A stretch of 64,000 bases of DNA from Danxiaibacter flavus (GCF_041060425.1 NZ_JAULBC010000013.1:37682-101681), one strand, 5' to 3'; numbered from the stretch's first letter, positions 26,726-36,512 are shown. The notes: generated by a model not told the origin, from the sequence alone. Numbers and translations: made by a program.

Positions 26726-28042
26726 CTATTTAGCTCCTATCGCTTTAACGGTTGTAACCCTGGCAAAAGTTAGGGGAACAAGACCATAATCTACAAATCC
26801 AGTGATCTTCCCGGAAACATCACTGATAAAACGAATGGGCGATGGCATCCCGGAACCGTTAAACTGATTGTTACCCACAGGTAAAAGCTCAACAGGTTTT
26901 GCCCCTACAATGGTGGCCCACAGCTTTTTATCTTTACACTTTACGATGACAGTATCCATATCGCCATCGACATACGCTCCTTCATATGCAGGATAGCTCT
27001 TTGTATCGAATGCCACAGCCCTTATTGGGGAGACTTTGTTGTGATCCCCAAAACCATGCTTTTCTCCGCATATTTCACATAATGTCGGCTTCATGCCATT
27101 TACTATATGATGCTCAACAGGAAGAGTGGTTTTAAGGGCAGCGAAAATTGCTTTGAGATCGTCATCATTAATATTTTTGAAATTTATCCATGGCATGGAA
27201 TGATGCAATGATCCATTTTTCCCGGTGCGGATCACACGTATAAATGTCTCATCGTCCCAGGTACCAATACCGCTGGCATCGGAAGAAATATTTGCGCTAA
27301 CTATAATTGAGTCTGTTTTTTCATTGGCAATAGGATTTCCGCCGCCAAAATAACCCGGATTACGTTCATACCAGGCTGTGTGACAACCGAGGCATTCTCC
27401 AATTGTTACCAGGTACTTTCCTTTGGCCAATATGGTGGATGTGTCTGGTTCCGCTACTTTGATCACTTGCAGCGATCTTGGGTTGTTTTGCAGTTCTTTT
27501 TCAATGGCAGCACCCAAATGCCGCATCGGCACAATATTATTGACTGGCTCTAAAGAACGCAGATAACAGATCACAGAAAACAGATCTTCATCGGAGAGAG
27601 AACGGTATGTCCACCATGGCATCGCTTTCAATGCACGTCCGTCATGTCCAATTCCATTACGCAGAGCCCGTATAAACATATCATCGCTCCAGTTTCCGGC
27701 TCCGGTTTCTTTATCGGGAGTAATATTGGGCGCGTACAAGGCGATGCTGTCTTGTTTATAAAGCAGACCTCCACAGCCGAGCCGGTTTTCCAGTGCGGGC
27801 CACCCCGGCTTAGCAGAATCCACTTCAGCATGACAGCGAAAACAGCCCAACACGCCGTTTACAAGATATTTACCCCGTTCTATTCTTTTAGTTGAAGATG
27901 CAATCTGGTAATTGGTTAAAGGCCTGGCATACCTGGAAACAAGAATGGAACTATCTATGCCCCTGTTCTTTTTTTGACTGCACGTAACAAAAAGAATAAT
28001 GGATGCAATAACTGCTGTTATTACAAGAACCTGCTTATGCAT
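26726..28042 (-). CDS. Di-haem c-type cytochrome lipoprotein
   Basis: 438 residues. A lipobox (FVTCSQKK, Cys21) anchors it. Two CxxCH haem sites are visible: CFRCH (about residue 67) and CLGCH (about 218), each followed by a Met-containing segment (KAMPWW and HSMPW) that can supply the distal ligand. The region after about 315 carries CEICGEKHGFGDH and a beta-rich tail of unknown role. It should transfer electrons in the periplasm. It has no neighbouring oxidase or dehydrogenase gene, so its partner is unknown. Confidence 0.88.
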   Translation of the reverse strand: MHKQVLVITAVIASIILFVTCSQKKNRGIDSSILVSRYARPLTNYQIASSTKRIERGKYLVNGVLGCFRCHAEVDSAKPGWPALENRLGCGGLLYKQDSIALYAPNITPDKETGAGNWSDDMFIRALRNGIGHDGRALKAMPWWTYRSLSDEDLFSVICYLRSLEPVNNIVPMRHLGAAIEKELQNNPRSLQVIKVAEPDTSTILAKGKYLVTIGECLGCHTAWYERNPGYFGGGNPIANEKTDSIIVSANISSDASGIGTWDDETFIRVIRTGKNGSLHHSMPWINFKNINDDDLKAIFAALKTTLPVEHHIVNGMKPTLCEICGEKHGFGDHNKVSPIRAVAFDTKSYPAYEGAYVDGDMDTVIVKCKDKKLWATIVGAKPVELLPVGNNQFNGSGMPSPIRFISDVSGKITGFVDYGLVPLTFARVTTVKAIGAK

Positions 28043-28292
28043 AAAAAGTGGTTTAGTTAACGGATTAAGTTTTTGCAGGGTTATTGATATTCCAATTAAC
28101 TAATACCAAAAGATGAAGCGTTATATAATGATTTTAAAAGACGACTTCCTGAGATATGTGACAAACCGGGAATAAGGTTCTATCCAAATAGAAACTGAGA
28201 CATTTCGTTTTTTACTCCCGTATATTAAAAATATAACATTGAAAATTCATTCGCAACAGGGCACAAAGAAAAACGAAGATGTGTGACAACAA

Positions 28293-28318
28293 AAAAGCCA
28301 CCCAATTTTGAGTGGCTC
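28293..28318 (-). terminator. Terminator of the tRNA-Asn gene
   Basis: On the minus strand AGCCACT pairs with GGTGGCT shortly after the tRNA 3' end, followed by a T6 run. Confidence 0.8.
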
Positions 28319-28321
28319 TTG

Positions 28322-28395
28322 CTCCCGAAGCTGGACTTGAACCAGCGACCCTCTGATTAACAGTCAGATGCTCTAACCAGCTGAGCTATTCGGGA
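28322..28395 (-). tRNA. tRNA-Asn (anticodon GTT)
   Basis: 74 bases fold as a cloverleaf: acceptor TCCCGAA with TTCGGGA, D-arm from AGCTCAGCTGGTTAGAGC, anticodon stem TCTGA/TCAGA around loop CTGTTAA (anticodon GTT), and T-arm GCTGG-TTCAAGT-CCAGC. The discriminator base is G and no CCA is encoded. It reads AAC/AAU codons. A single-gene unit with its own promoter and terminator. Confidence 0.97.
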
Positions 28396-28418
28396 ATCCT
28401 TTTCCGTTTTGCGGAGTG

Positions 28419-28449
28419 CAAAAATAGGAGTTTTTGTTTTCCGTCCAAA
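28419..28449 (-). promoter_or_regulatory. Promoter of tRNA-Asn: TTTG-N19-TATTTTTG
   Basis: The -33 TTTG (28446-28449) and the -7 TATTTTTG (28419-28426) are separated by 19 bases, the ideal primary-sigma promoter of Bacteroidota. The tRNA 5' end lies 24 bases downstream of the box. Confidence 0.8.
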
Positions 28450-28586
28450 TTCTTTTCAAATAAATTTTGAAAGCGTACCGAACATTTTTACAAAACCCTT
28501 TCCCATAAAGGATTTCAGAAGAAAAAAAAATATTTTACAACAGCGAAAAAAGTTCATTTGGCAAACAAATAAAGGATTTTTTATTT

Positions 28587-28691
28587 AAACCATATAAGGC
28601 ATATAAGGACATTCAATGCATATGTATTTATTCTTGTTTGTACAGCCCCAAAATACTTTTCTTATATTCTCTTGTATGCCTTACATGGTTT
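28587..28691. repeat. Inverted repeat downstream of the second susD
   Basis: Arms 28587-28607 and 28671-28691 match at 19 of 21 positions when inverted (core ACCATRTAAGGCATAYAAG), the two differences still allowing G-U pairing in RNA. The right arm ends 15 bases past the susD stop. It may be a 3'-end structure or a small interspersed repeat. The rest of the 310-base gap holds only the tRNA promoter. Confidence 0.6.
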
Positions 28692-28705
28692 AATCTCCTC
28701 GTGTT

Positions 28706-30076
28706 TCAATACCCCGGATTTTGGATTAAATTGCTGTTTACATCAATTTCCCTTTGAGGAATAGGTAAAACCAATTTCTTATCGTTGTAAGGGAAACCAT
28801 CGATATCCATTTTCAGGCGTTTCAGGGTCCAAAGTCTGTCCCCCTCAAAAGCAAGTTCACGGAAACGCTCTTCAACAAAATCATTCAATGTTACCGCATC
28901 CAATCTTTTAGCCTTCGACCTGTCTCTTACCACATTAAGATCATCCGTAGGTGTACCTATACCCAAATGCAGATTTGCTTCTCCCCTGGTCAAATACATT
29001 TCCGCCAGCCGTACAACAGGAATGTATTTATACAGCTTCGCCCATTTTTCGGTATAGGTGCCATCAAATCCGCCAATACTTGATCCATTGTAGTTAAAAC
29101 TCATCCGCACATCGGCCGGATCATCAAAAATCGTTTCATAGTCCGCATTCATTTGCGCATCGCCGCGACCTGCAGGATATGCAGAATAAAATGTAGGCAA
29201 TCCATTGTTGCTGGTTCCTGCATTGCTCTGGTTGGTTTGTGCAATGGCAAAAATATCTTCTGAAGAAAAAGATATGTTATTGAAAGCCTTGTCATATAAA
29301 TCCATTCTATACAAGCCTGACTGAATAACCTCATCGGCAAAAGCAGCGGCCTTTGTATAATCACCCATGTTCATATAAACCCTGGCCAGGAAAGCTTTTG
29401 CGGCAAAACTGCTGGCTCTTACCTGCAATCCGCTTTGAGTTTGCTCAGGAATTTCCGGAAGCTTATCTGCGGCTTCAGTCAGATCCGCAATAACCTGGGC
29501 ATATACTTCAGCAACGCTTGCACGGGCAGGTTTATCTTTTGTTGAATCAAAAGCATAAACCGGTTGCAGCACAATCGGCACACCGGGATTTGAATTTGCA
29601 TTGCCGGCACTGTATGGCTGGCCAAATAAATTTACCAGCTCAAACAATGCAACACCGCGCATAAATTTCGCCTCCGCCACTATTGTATCTTTTTCAGAGG
29701 TGGCAAGCGCTATCTTGTCTAAAACAGTGTTGGCTGCAAGAATAATATTGTACTCGTTTATCCATATATTTTGAGGAATGCTATTGGTGGCCTGAATGGC
29801 TTTTCTCTGCACTTCCCTATAATTGGAAAAAGTACCCACAAAATCTACCTGCTTGTCTGAAGCCAGTAAATCCGGCACAAATAACAATCGCTCACCAAAA
29901 CCATTTGGATTTTGGTATAAGGAGTATGTTCCAAATAACAATGCTTCCAGGTCGGCCTGCGTTTTTATCTGGTCCGGCGTCAGGTATTGCTGCGGCTGAA
30001 CATCCAGCTTCTTGCTGCACGCAACCGAAAAAAATGTCAATATAAAAAGACTGTATAAAAAATAACTCGTTTTCAT
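28706..30076 (-). CDS. SusD/RagB family nutrient-binding lipoprotein (second pair)
   Basis: 456 residues. Lipobox FFSVACSKK (Cys20), then the SusD N-terminal block (VQPQQYLTPDQIKTQADLEALL), TPR-like helices with AKAFLARVYMNMGDYTKAA, and the family C-terminal segment VEERFRELAFEGDRLWTLKR. It partners the SusC-like receptor 69 bases upstream. Unlike the first pair, no sigma or FecR gene is present, and no degradative enzyme is adjacent, so the ligand cannot be guessed. Confidence 0.94.
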   Translation of the reverse strand: MKTSYFLYSLFILTFFSVACSKKLDVQPQQYLTPDQIKTQADLEALLFGTYSLYQNPNGFGERLLFVPDLLASDKQVDFVGTFSNYREVQRKAIQATNSIPQNIWINEYNIILAANTVLDKIALATSEKDTIVAEAKFMRGVALFELVNLFGQPYSAGNANSNPGVPIVLQPVYAFDSTKDKPARASVAEVYAQVIADLTEAADKLPEIPEQTQSGLQVRASSFAAKAFLARVYMNMGDYTKAAAFADEVIQSGLYRMDLYDKAFNNISFSSEDIFAIAQTNQSNAGTSNNGLPTFYSAYPAGRGDAQMNADYETIFDDPADVRMSFNYNGSSIGGFDGTYTEKWAKLYKYIPVVRLAEMYLTRGEANLHLGIGTPTDDLNVVRDRSKAKRLDAVTLNDFVEERFRELAFEGDRLWTLKRLKMDIDGFPYNDKKLVLPIPQREIDVNSNLIQNPGY

Positions 30077-30145
30077 TCTTCTATTTTTTGTTTTTACATA
30101 AAGGGAGGCACATTATGCTAGTCATGCAGACGTGCCATTGCTTCA

Positions 30146-33100
30146 CTAAAACTTTACATTTAAACCAACAGTGATCGTTCTGGCCTGAGGAACAGTGTAT
30201 AGATCCTGCCCATTTCCAATGTTATCAATAGTTGCTGTATTCACTTCAGGATCTGAAGGATAGTCTGTTCTTGTCCACAGATTGATTCCGGTTGTATAAA
30301 TTCTTGCAGATTGTATGTGCAATGCTTTTGTAACTGAAGCAGGTAATGAATATCCCAGCGTTACATTCTTTAACCTCGCATATGAACCGTTGTATAAAAA
30401 GCGGGAAGAATTTTGGAAACCAGATCCGAAGTTGTATCCTACCCGGGGGATATTTGTAACATCACCGGGTTTTGTCCAGGTATTCAACATATCACTTGTC
30501 TGGTTGTCGTAGCCATTGTAATAGCCGCCCGACATATAGATACCTGCGGCATTGTAAATGTTGTTTCCGGTTACAAATGTGAAGAATACACTCAGGTCAA
30601 TTCCTTTGTAGGAAAATGTATTGGTAAAACCACCGGTCCAGTTTGGATTTGACTTACCCACGGGCAATCTATCTGCCAAAGAAAAATCACTGGTAGGTTT
30701 TCCGTCCTTCCCCTGATACAAAGCATCACCTGTTTGCGGATCAACTCCAACAAACTTTTGCATAAAGAAGGTTCCGATAGGCTCTCCTTCTACAGCACGC
30801 TCCAGGCCCGTTCCATCTTCAATAATTTGTCCGCGGATGTTAACTACTTTATTCTGGTTGTATGCAAAATTTAAAGACGTATTCCATTTAAACTTACCCA
30901 CCAAATTGCTGGAATTAAGCGTTACTTCAACACCTTTATTATCCATAGTGCCGAGGTTTCTATAGAGTGACGTAAACCCTGTAGTAGCCGGAATATTTAC
31001 ATTCAGTAAAAGATCAGTTGTATGCTTTTTATAAAGATCAACTTCACCGGTAATTCTGTTTTTCAGGAACCCGAAATCAACACCAATATCAGTTTGTGAT
31101 GTTCTTTCCCACCTGAGATCACTGTTACCTAATTGGTTTGGTATTAGCCCCGGCAAGCCCGGATAGTTAGATACACTGTCCAGTGAATAGTATTTATACT
31201 CGCCAATTTCTGCGTTACCGGTCAGGCCCCAACTGGCTCTCAGTTTCAGGTAACTTAAAGCCTCTGTATTCTTAAGGAAATTTTCTTCAGACAAAACCCA
31301 TCCACCAGATACGGACGGGAACCAACCATACCTGTGGTCCGGACTAAACCTTGAAGAACCATCTGTTCTGACACTTGCAGAGATTAAGTACCTGTTCATA
31401 TAAGAATAACTGCCACGAAGGAAATAAGAAAGAAAGGTATACCTGTCCTTACTTGAAGTGGCGCCTGTTATAGAAGTTGCTCCTGCCAGTGTTTTTACTG
31501 CGTCAGAAGGATATTGTTCGCCCGAAGCAAAATTCTTCTTTGTATCGTTCTGCAGATAACTCATACCCAACACTGCATTCAGCTTGCTCTTGTCATTTAT
31601 CTTAGGCGCGTATGTAAAATAGTTATTGGTATTGAAGGATGTGCTTTGCGCATTATTGAAGCTACCCAACCCATTACTTGCAGAACCATCAACAGTTTCT
31701 TTACCGAGGAATGCTTCCTCATACAACGTGATAAGATCAGCGCCAAACTCGGAACGGAATGTGAGATCCGGCAGGAACGTATATGCAGCAAATGCATTAC
31801 CTATTGCCCTGTTTGTAGACTGATTGTTGCTGCTGTATTGCGCATCAAACAAACCGTTAGCATACAATGTTTGTTTATTCAGTTTGCCTGTTGAAGGATC
31901 TATTAATGGAGAGATAGGTAATTGCGCTACCAGTTGACCTGGTGTTGAAAATGCATTATCAGTCGATACTCTGTCGAGTTGCGTGCGATCAACAGACAGG
32001 TTAACACCCAAGGTCAGTTTATCAGAAGCATTGTGTTCAAGGTTCAATCTTCCTCCGTAACGATAGAATTTGTTATTGATTACTACGGCTTCCTGTGTGT
32101 TGTAAAATCCTGAGACAAAAAACCTCGTTCTTGCATCACCTCCGTAAGCTGACAAATCTACCTGGTTGGTCTGCGCATTCTTATTAAACATCTGATCCTG
32201 CCAGTTGGTGTTCACTTCAGGAATTGTATAATCTGTCCCTAAAGAAAAATAATCAAGCACTCCGTTGTATTCATCGTTATAATAATTCATTGCAGAATCC
32301 AACGATGGAAAGCCGGACACACCGTTGGTAAAATCATAATTGGCATCATTTGCAGCTGCTTTATGCATCAGGTCCACATACTGTTTTGCATCAAGGAATT
32401 TTCTTTTGCGTGCGGGGTTGCTGTAACCCTTAGCCATATTGAGCTCGATAGTTGTTTTACGACTATTTCTCCCCTTCTTTGTAGTGATAAGCACCACGCC
32501 GTTTGCTGCGCGCGCACCATAAATTGCAGAAGCTGATGCATCTTTTAAAATCTCTACTGATTCAATATCATTGGGATTAATATCGATCAGTGGATTCGTG
32601 GGATCGTTCCCTGTGTTTGACAAACTGGAAGATACAATAGGCAGACCATCCACAACGTATAACGGTTGGCTGCTTGCAGAAATAGAAGAAGTACCGCGAA
32701 TGTTTATCCTAATGCCCTGGCCAACTTTGCCACTACCTGATTCAATTACAACACCAGCAGCTTTTCCCTGCAATGCGGATTCAAAGCTGGGCACAGGGAT
32801 ATTCTCTACATCTTTGCTTCCGATGCGCGCAATAGATCCTGTAATATCTTTCCTGGATGCGCGGCCATAACCTACAACAACGACCTCATTGAGGCTTTTG
32901 GCACTTGCACTCAATTTCACCTGCATATTTTCGGTTGCAGCCAGTTCCACATCGCCATAGCCAACAAAAGAAAAATTGAGGATCTTACTACCTGCGGGAA
33001 TCGTAATGGAGAAATTTCCTTCAACATCTGATTGTGTAGAGCTGGAAGCTCCTTTCACTTTCACCGTTACGCCGGGCATCGGCGATCCGTCTTTACTGTC

Positions 33101-33190
33101 TGTCACATTGCCGCTAATCTTCCGCCCCTGAGCCAGGGCGCCGGATACCAACAACAAAACAGACATGCATAATAGAAATACATGTTTCAT
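30146..33190 (-). CDS. SusC/RagA TonB-linked outer membrane receptor (second pair)
   Basis: 1014 residues: signal peptide (about 1-20, ending ALAQGRK), carboxypeptidase-like domain (about 22-100; GNVTDSKDGSPMPGVTVKVK), plug with NEVVVVGYGRASRKDITGS, and the long barrel ending in a typical final strand (ARTITVGLNVKF). It has no STN domain, so it should be a pure transporter with its SusD partner and not a FecR-type signal receiver. An 810-base upstream region separates it from the LytTR gene, which is divergent and could regulate it, although that is only a guess from position. Confidence 0.95.
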   Translation of the reverse strand: MKHVFLLCMSVLLLVSGALAQGRKISGNVTDSKDGSPMPGVTVKVKGASSSTQSDVEGNFSITIPAGSKILNFSFVGYGDVELAATENMQVKLSASAKSLNEVVVVGYGRASRKDITGSIARIGSKDVENIPVPSFESALQGKAAGVVIESGSGKVGQGIRINIRGTSSISASSQPLYVVDGLPIVSSSLSNTGNDPTNPLIDINPNDIESVEILKDASASAIYGARAANGVVLITTKKGRNSRKTTIELNMAKGYSNPARKRKFLDAKQYVDLMHKAAANDANYDFTNGVSGFPSLDSAMNYYNDEYNGVLDYFSLGTDYTIPEVNTNWQDQMFNKNAQTNQVDLSAYGGDARTRFFVSGFYNTQEAVVINNKFYRYGGRLNLEHNASDKLTLGVNLSVDRTQLDRVSTDNAFSTPGQLVAQLPISPLIDPSTGKLNKQTLYANGLFDAQYSSNNQSTNRAIGNAFAAYTFLPDLTFRSEFGADLITLYEEAFLGKETVDGSASNGLGSFNNAQSTSFNTNNYFTYAPKINDKSKLNAVLGMSYLQNDTKKNFASGEQYPSDAVKTLAGATSITGATSSKDRYTFLSYFLRGSYSYMNRYLISASVRTDGSSRFSPDHRYGWFPSVSGGWVLSEENFLKNTEALSYLKLRASWGLTGNAEIGEYKYYSLDSVSNYPGLPGLIPNQLGNSDLRWERTSQTDIGVDFGFLKNRITGEVDLYKKHTTDLLLNVNIPATTGFTSLYRNLGTMDNKGVEVTLNSSNLVGKFKWNTSLNFAYNQNKVVNIRGQIIEDGTGLERAVEGEPIGTFFMQKFVGVDPQTGDALYQGKDGKPTSDFSLADRLPVGKSNPNWTGGFTNTFSYKGIDLSVFFTFVTGNNIYNAAGIYMSGGYYNGYDNQTSDMLNTWTKPGDVTNIPRVGYNFGSGFQNSSRFLYNGSYARLKNVTLGYSLPASVTKALHIQSARIYTTGINLWTRTDYPSDPEVNTATIDNIGNGQDLYTVPQARTITVGLNVKF

Positions 33191-34003
33191 AAACAGTTAT
33201 TTAGATTTTACGTGAATATTTACGTTACGGGCACGACAAGGCATGGCCGTTATTACACCAAACGATCATTATTTTCAAAGGAGGTGACGTGACAGGCAGC
33301 TGACTTTTCTGCCTTACATAATGCGGCATTATAACAGGTTGGCTCAAAAGCAAACCCCGTGTGCTAAAATTTCTGCTTAGATTACTGTACAGTTAGTTTT
33401 TTGGTCAATGCGATAATCTAATACCAGTAGCAGGGCATATTATTCCGGAAGCTGCACGCAGCCTTTAAAACAACTGCAAGTTACAATTATGCCTTGTTTA
33501 GCATTAACCGCTCATCATAAAACGAGAAGCTTTAAAAAGTGTAGAAATGTAGAATTCAGACAGGTCTAAAAAAATGACAGGTGGTAGAAACCACCCGAGT
33601 CACATGAGAAAAATACTACTATTTTAAGTCCGTTAATACGGATATTATTATTATAAATTAATTTTCAAGCTGAAACATTTTCCAAAGCAATCGACACAAA
33701 ATCAAACTAATCGGGGGCGGAATTATTCTACTAAGTAATGCTTTTTTTCGTCTGTATCAGCCTTTCTAGGATAATTTAATTAATAACAATCGTTAGTTCA
33801 CTCCCTACAAGATCAGTAGGATTATCCTGCGTTCAAAATTTGAAATAAAAATTGAACATTCCAATAGCCATTTATGGCCTCCAATAACAATTAACTTTTT
33901 ATTACGGGGCATATATAAAAACTTGTGTGTTAGACAAAAAGGTAGCTCTGATGTAATAACAGCGCCTTCTGCAACCTTTTAGCTAACCAGCAAACCAGCG
34001 ACC
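33191..34003. other. Long divergent intergenic region
   Basis: 813 AT-rich bases between the divergent susC and LytTR genes. I find no gene, tRNA, strong terminator or heptamer array. It must contain the promoters of both genes; I could not identify a convincing TTTG/TAnnTTTG pair. Confidence 0.5.
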
Positions 34004-34474
34004 ATGAAATTACTGATTATCGAAGATGAGAAAAACACAATACACCATATAATAGATTACCTGAGAACGACGGGAGCTACTGTAAGCATTGCCGATATAA
34101 CAGCAGATGCAGCACCTCAGCATTGTCGGAAACGTTCCCGGATCGTCGTGAAAAAAGGAGCGGATTTCCAGATGATCCGGATGGAAGACATTGCTTATTT
34201 TTTTACAGAGAACAAAGTTGTTTTTGTGGTTGATCAAAACGGCAGCAAGTATCTGGCTGATATTAATACATTGTCAGAGCTTGACGGCTCGCTGGATGAA
34301 TCTATTTTCTTCAGAGCGAACAGAAAATACATTATTAATGCCAATTACATTACCCGCTATTCGCCGGTTGACAAAAGCAAGCTAAACATAGAACTGACGG
34401 TTCCCGTACAGGAAGAGATCATCATCAGCCAGGAAAACGCACCGGTTTTTAAAAAGTGGATTTCGGAAGTATAG
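34004..34474 (+). CDS. LytTR DNA-binding protein with a vestigial receiver domain
   Basis: 156 residues, against about 240-250 for normal LytTR response regulators. It opens exactly like a receiver (MKLLIIEDEKNTIHHIIDYL, with the acidic ED pair) but after about 20 residues jumps to a short linker and then the LytTR domain (about 45-150; KKGADFQMIRMEDIAYFFTE, FRANRKYIINANYI). The phosphoacceptor Asp, the Thr/Ser and the Lys of a receiver are missing. The frame is intact, so this looks like an in-frame internal deletion rather than a frameshift. No histidine kinase is nearby. It may act constitutively or be decaying. Confidence 0.85.
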   Translation: MKLLIIEDEKNTIHHIIDYLRTTGATVSIADITADAAPQHCRKRSRIVVKKGADFQMIRMEDIAYFFTENKVVFVVDQNGSKYLADINTLSELDGSLDESIFFRANRKYIINANYITRYSPVDKSKLNIELTVPVQEEIIISQENAPVFKKWISEV

Positions 34475-34480
34475 GTTGTT

Positions 34481-34825
34481 TTAAGCTTAAAGCCCAAAGC
34501 CTAAAGCTTAAAACTTTGTGTATAGCGCGCTAGACTGATGTAAGGTATTTAAGTATGTATCGCTGTGTGTACCACTTAGGGCGTAATTTATCTGTTTTTT
34601 GGGAGCTGGATCTTAAGCATTACGGAGACTCCGCTGGAGTCTGATGACAACTCTACATCCGGTTTTTCTACAAACAGGAAGCTCCACTGCATCTTGAAGT
34701 GAATCCTTATTTATCCTTAACCAAATAAGATTGGTCTTTACGATTTTAGCCTTTGGGCTTTGGGCTTTGGGCTTTGGGCTTTGGGCTTTGAGCTTTAGGC
34801 TTTAGGCTTTGAGCTTAAAGCTTTC
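34481..34825. repeat. Mirrored heptamer arrays, CTTTGGG family
   Basis: 34744-34825 is a run of 7-base units: CTTTGGG five times from 34751, then CTTTGAG, CTTTAGG twice, CTTTGAG, CTTAAAG. The segment 34481-34513, just after the LytTR stop, contains the same words in inverted orientation (AGCCCAA, AGCCTAA). The 230 bases between are non-coding. Confidence 0.85.
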
Positions 34826-34829
34826 ACTA

Positions 34830-34859
34830 AAAAGGGCCCACCTAACGGTGAACCCTTTA
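34830..34859. terminator. Hairpin AAAGGG...CCCTTT
   Basis: An interrupted stem (AAAGGG with CCCTTT, and inner ACC with GGT) shaped like a terminator, lying between the heptamer arrays. No gene directly precedes it on the plus strand except the LytTR gene 355 bases away. Confidence 0.45.
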
Positions 34860-34894
34860 TGCAGCAATGGGTATACGGGTGTAAAAGCTTTGAG

Positions 34895-35075
34895 CTGTCA
34901 GCTATTAGCTTTCAGCAATTAGGTGTCAGGTTTCAGGTGTGAGGCGTAAAGCTTGAGGTGTGAGGCTGTTCGCATTTGCATATCCGCACATTTGCAAATT
35001 CGCAAATTCTCAATTTTCCACTTTCAATTTTCAATTCCTCCCATTCACACATCTCCGCATTTGCACATCCCCACA
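34895..35075. repeat. Degenerate 7- and 8-base arrays before the efflux operon end
   Basis: Units step at 7 bases (AGCTGTC, AGCTATT, AGCTTTC, AGGTGTC, AGGTTTC, AGGTGTG), then at 8 (GCACATTT, GCAAATTC, GCAAATTC), then at 7 again (TTCAATT words), then at 8 up to the stop of the outer membrane efflux gene. Confidence 0.75.
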
Positions 35076-36512
35076 TTAATTCCACCCGCCTCCCAGTGTT
35101 CTGTACAAACTTATCATCGCCTGAAAAATATCTTTCTTCTGGTTGGTCAGTTGCAGCTCGGCTTCCAACACACCTTTTTGTGCAGTGATCACTTCCAGGT
35201 AAGATGCATAGCCGGTCAGATATAATTCGTTGGCTGTAGAAACTGCCTTAGCCAATTCGCTCACTTCTTTTTCCTTCAGACTAAATGATTGTTCGTTGTT
35301 ATATATGTTCGATAAATTGGTCATCGTTTCACTAAAGCCATTTAAAATCGCTTTTTGATACTGGTATACAGCTTCTTTGTTTGTCGCATTCGCAATAGCA
35401 TATCCGGCCTTGATCTGGTTGTTGTTAAAGATCGGCGCTGTGAGTCCACCAATCAGCCCGAAGGCAATTGATGCGGGATTGAAAAACATAGAAGCATTGA
35501 ATGAATTAAAGCCAACGTAGGGCGACAACGTAAGCGATGGAAGAAATGCAGCCCGTGCAGCTTTTACATCTGCCTCCGCTGCTCTCAGGCTAAACTCAGC
35601 TTCCTGGATATCCGGCCTGTTCAGCAATAAATCAGCAGGCAAACCGACCTGCAGGTTAGTTGGCAATCCTTGTTTCATAATAGAAGAATCACGTTCTATC
35701 TTTTGCGGATAACGTCCAATAATTGCATTCAACTGGTTTTCTGTAGCTGTAAGATATTGTCTCGTCCGGAATTCAATTGCTCTTGTATTCAGCAACTGTG
35801 CAGCGAACTGTTGTACCGCCAGTTCAGTCGCACGGCCTCCTGCCTTTTGCGCCTGCACTATTTCAACAGCCTTTTCCTGCAGCTCAATATTGCGTTTAAT
35901 GATCACCAGTTCGTTATCTAACGCCAGCAGGCTATAATACATGCTTGCCACTTCTGCAACAAGCTCTGTTACTACATACTGCCTTCCTTTTTCAGATGCC
36001 AGTAATCTTGCAATAGCTGCCTTGTTTCGTTCACGCAGCTTGCCCCAAACATCAATCTCCCAGGAACTTCTCAACCCAAGAAAATAATCAGGCGTTGGTG
36101 AAGGAATATGCTGCTCTTTGGTAATGTTGGGAGATAAGTTGGTATCATCGTTACCGACGCCATTCATTGTATATTTTCCATACTTGTCAAAGCCTGCAGA
36201 TGCAATACCATCCAAAGAAGGAAGCATTGCTCCCCTGCTAAGTGCAACCTGAGCTCTCGCAACTTCAATGCGCTGTATAGCTATTAACAGATCAGGATTG
36301 TTTTTTATCGCTGTATCAATTAACATTTTTAATTGCGGATCTGTAAAAAAATCGCGCCATGGCACTGTAGCCATGCTGAACGAATCCTTGCGTAAACCAA
36401 AAGTATCCGGTATCTCTTTTACTACCGGCATTTGCACCGGCGCAGCTACTTTACATCCCGATGAAATGATAATAAATATTGCTATTACTATTAATCCTTG
36501 TAAATATTTCAT
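35076..36512 (-). CDS. TolC-like outer membrane efflux lipoprotein (NodT family)
   Basis: 478 residues with a lipobox (ISSGCKVAAP, Cys20) and two repeated outer membrane efflux domains made of long helices (about 60-250 and 270-470; LPADLLLNRPDIQEAEFSLR and AGYAIANATNKEAVYQYQK are family blocks). It forms the trimeric exit channel of the RND pump encoded 23 bases upstream. Last gene of the operon. Drug specificity cannot be inferred. Confidence 0.93.
   Translation of the reverse strand: MKYLQGLIVIAIFIIISSGCKVAAPVQMPVVKEIPDTFGLRKDSFSMATVPWRDFFTDPQLKMLIDTAIKNNPDLLIAIQRIEVARAQVALSRGAMLPSLDGIASAGFDKYGKYTMNGVGNDDTNLSPNITKEQHIPSPTPDYFLGLRSSWEIDVWGKLRERNKAAIARLLASEKGRQYVVTELVAEVASMYYSLLALDNELVIIKRNIELQEKAVEIVQAQKAGGRATELAVQQFAAQLLNTRAIEFRTRQYLTATENQLNAIIGRYPQKIERDSSIMKQGLPTNLQVGLPADLLLNRPDIQEAEFSLRAAEADVKAARAAFLPSLTLSPYVGFNSFNASMFFNPASIAFGLIGGLTAPIFNNNQIKAGYAIANATNKEAVYQYQKAILNGFSETMTNLSNIYNNEQSFSLKEKEVSELAKAVSTANELYLTGYASYLEVITAQKGVLEAELQLTNQKKDIFQAMISLYRTLGGGWN

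Noticed and set aside
34004..34474. Frameshifted full-length response regulator
   Set aside because: The frame is continuous and too little DNA is present for a receiver in any frame, so it is a deletion and not a frameshift.
34744..34825. CRISPR or phase-variation repeat inside a gene
   Set aside because: The heptamers have no spacers and lie outside any gene, so copy number cannot shift a reading frame.
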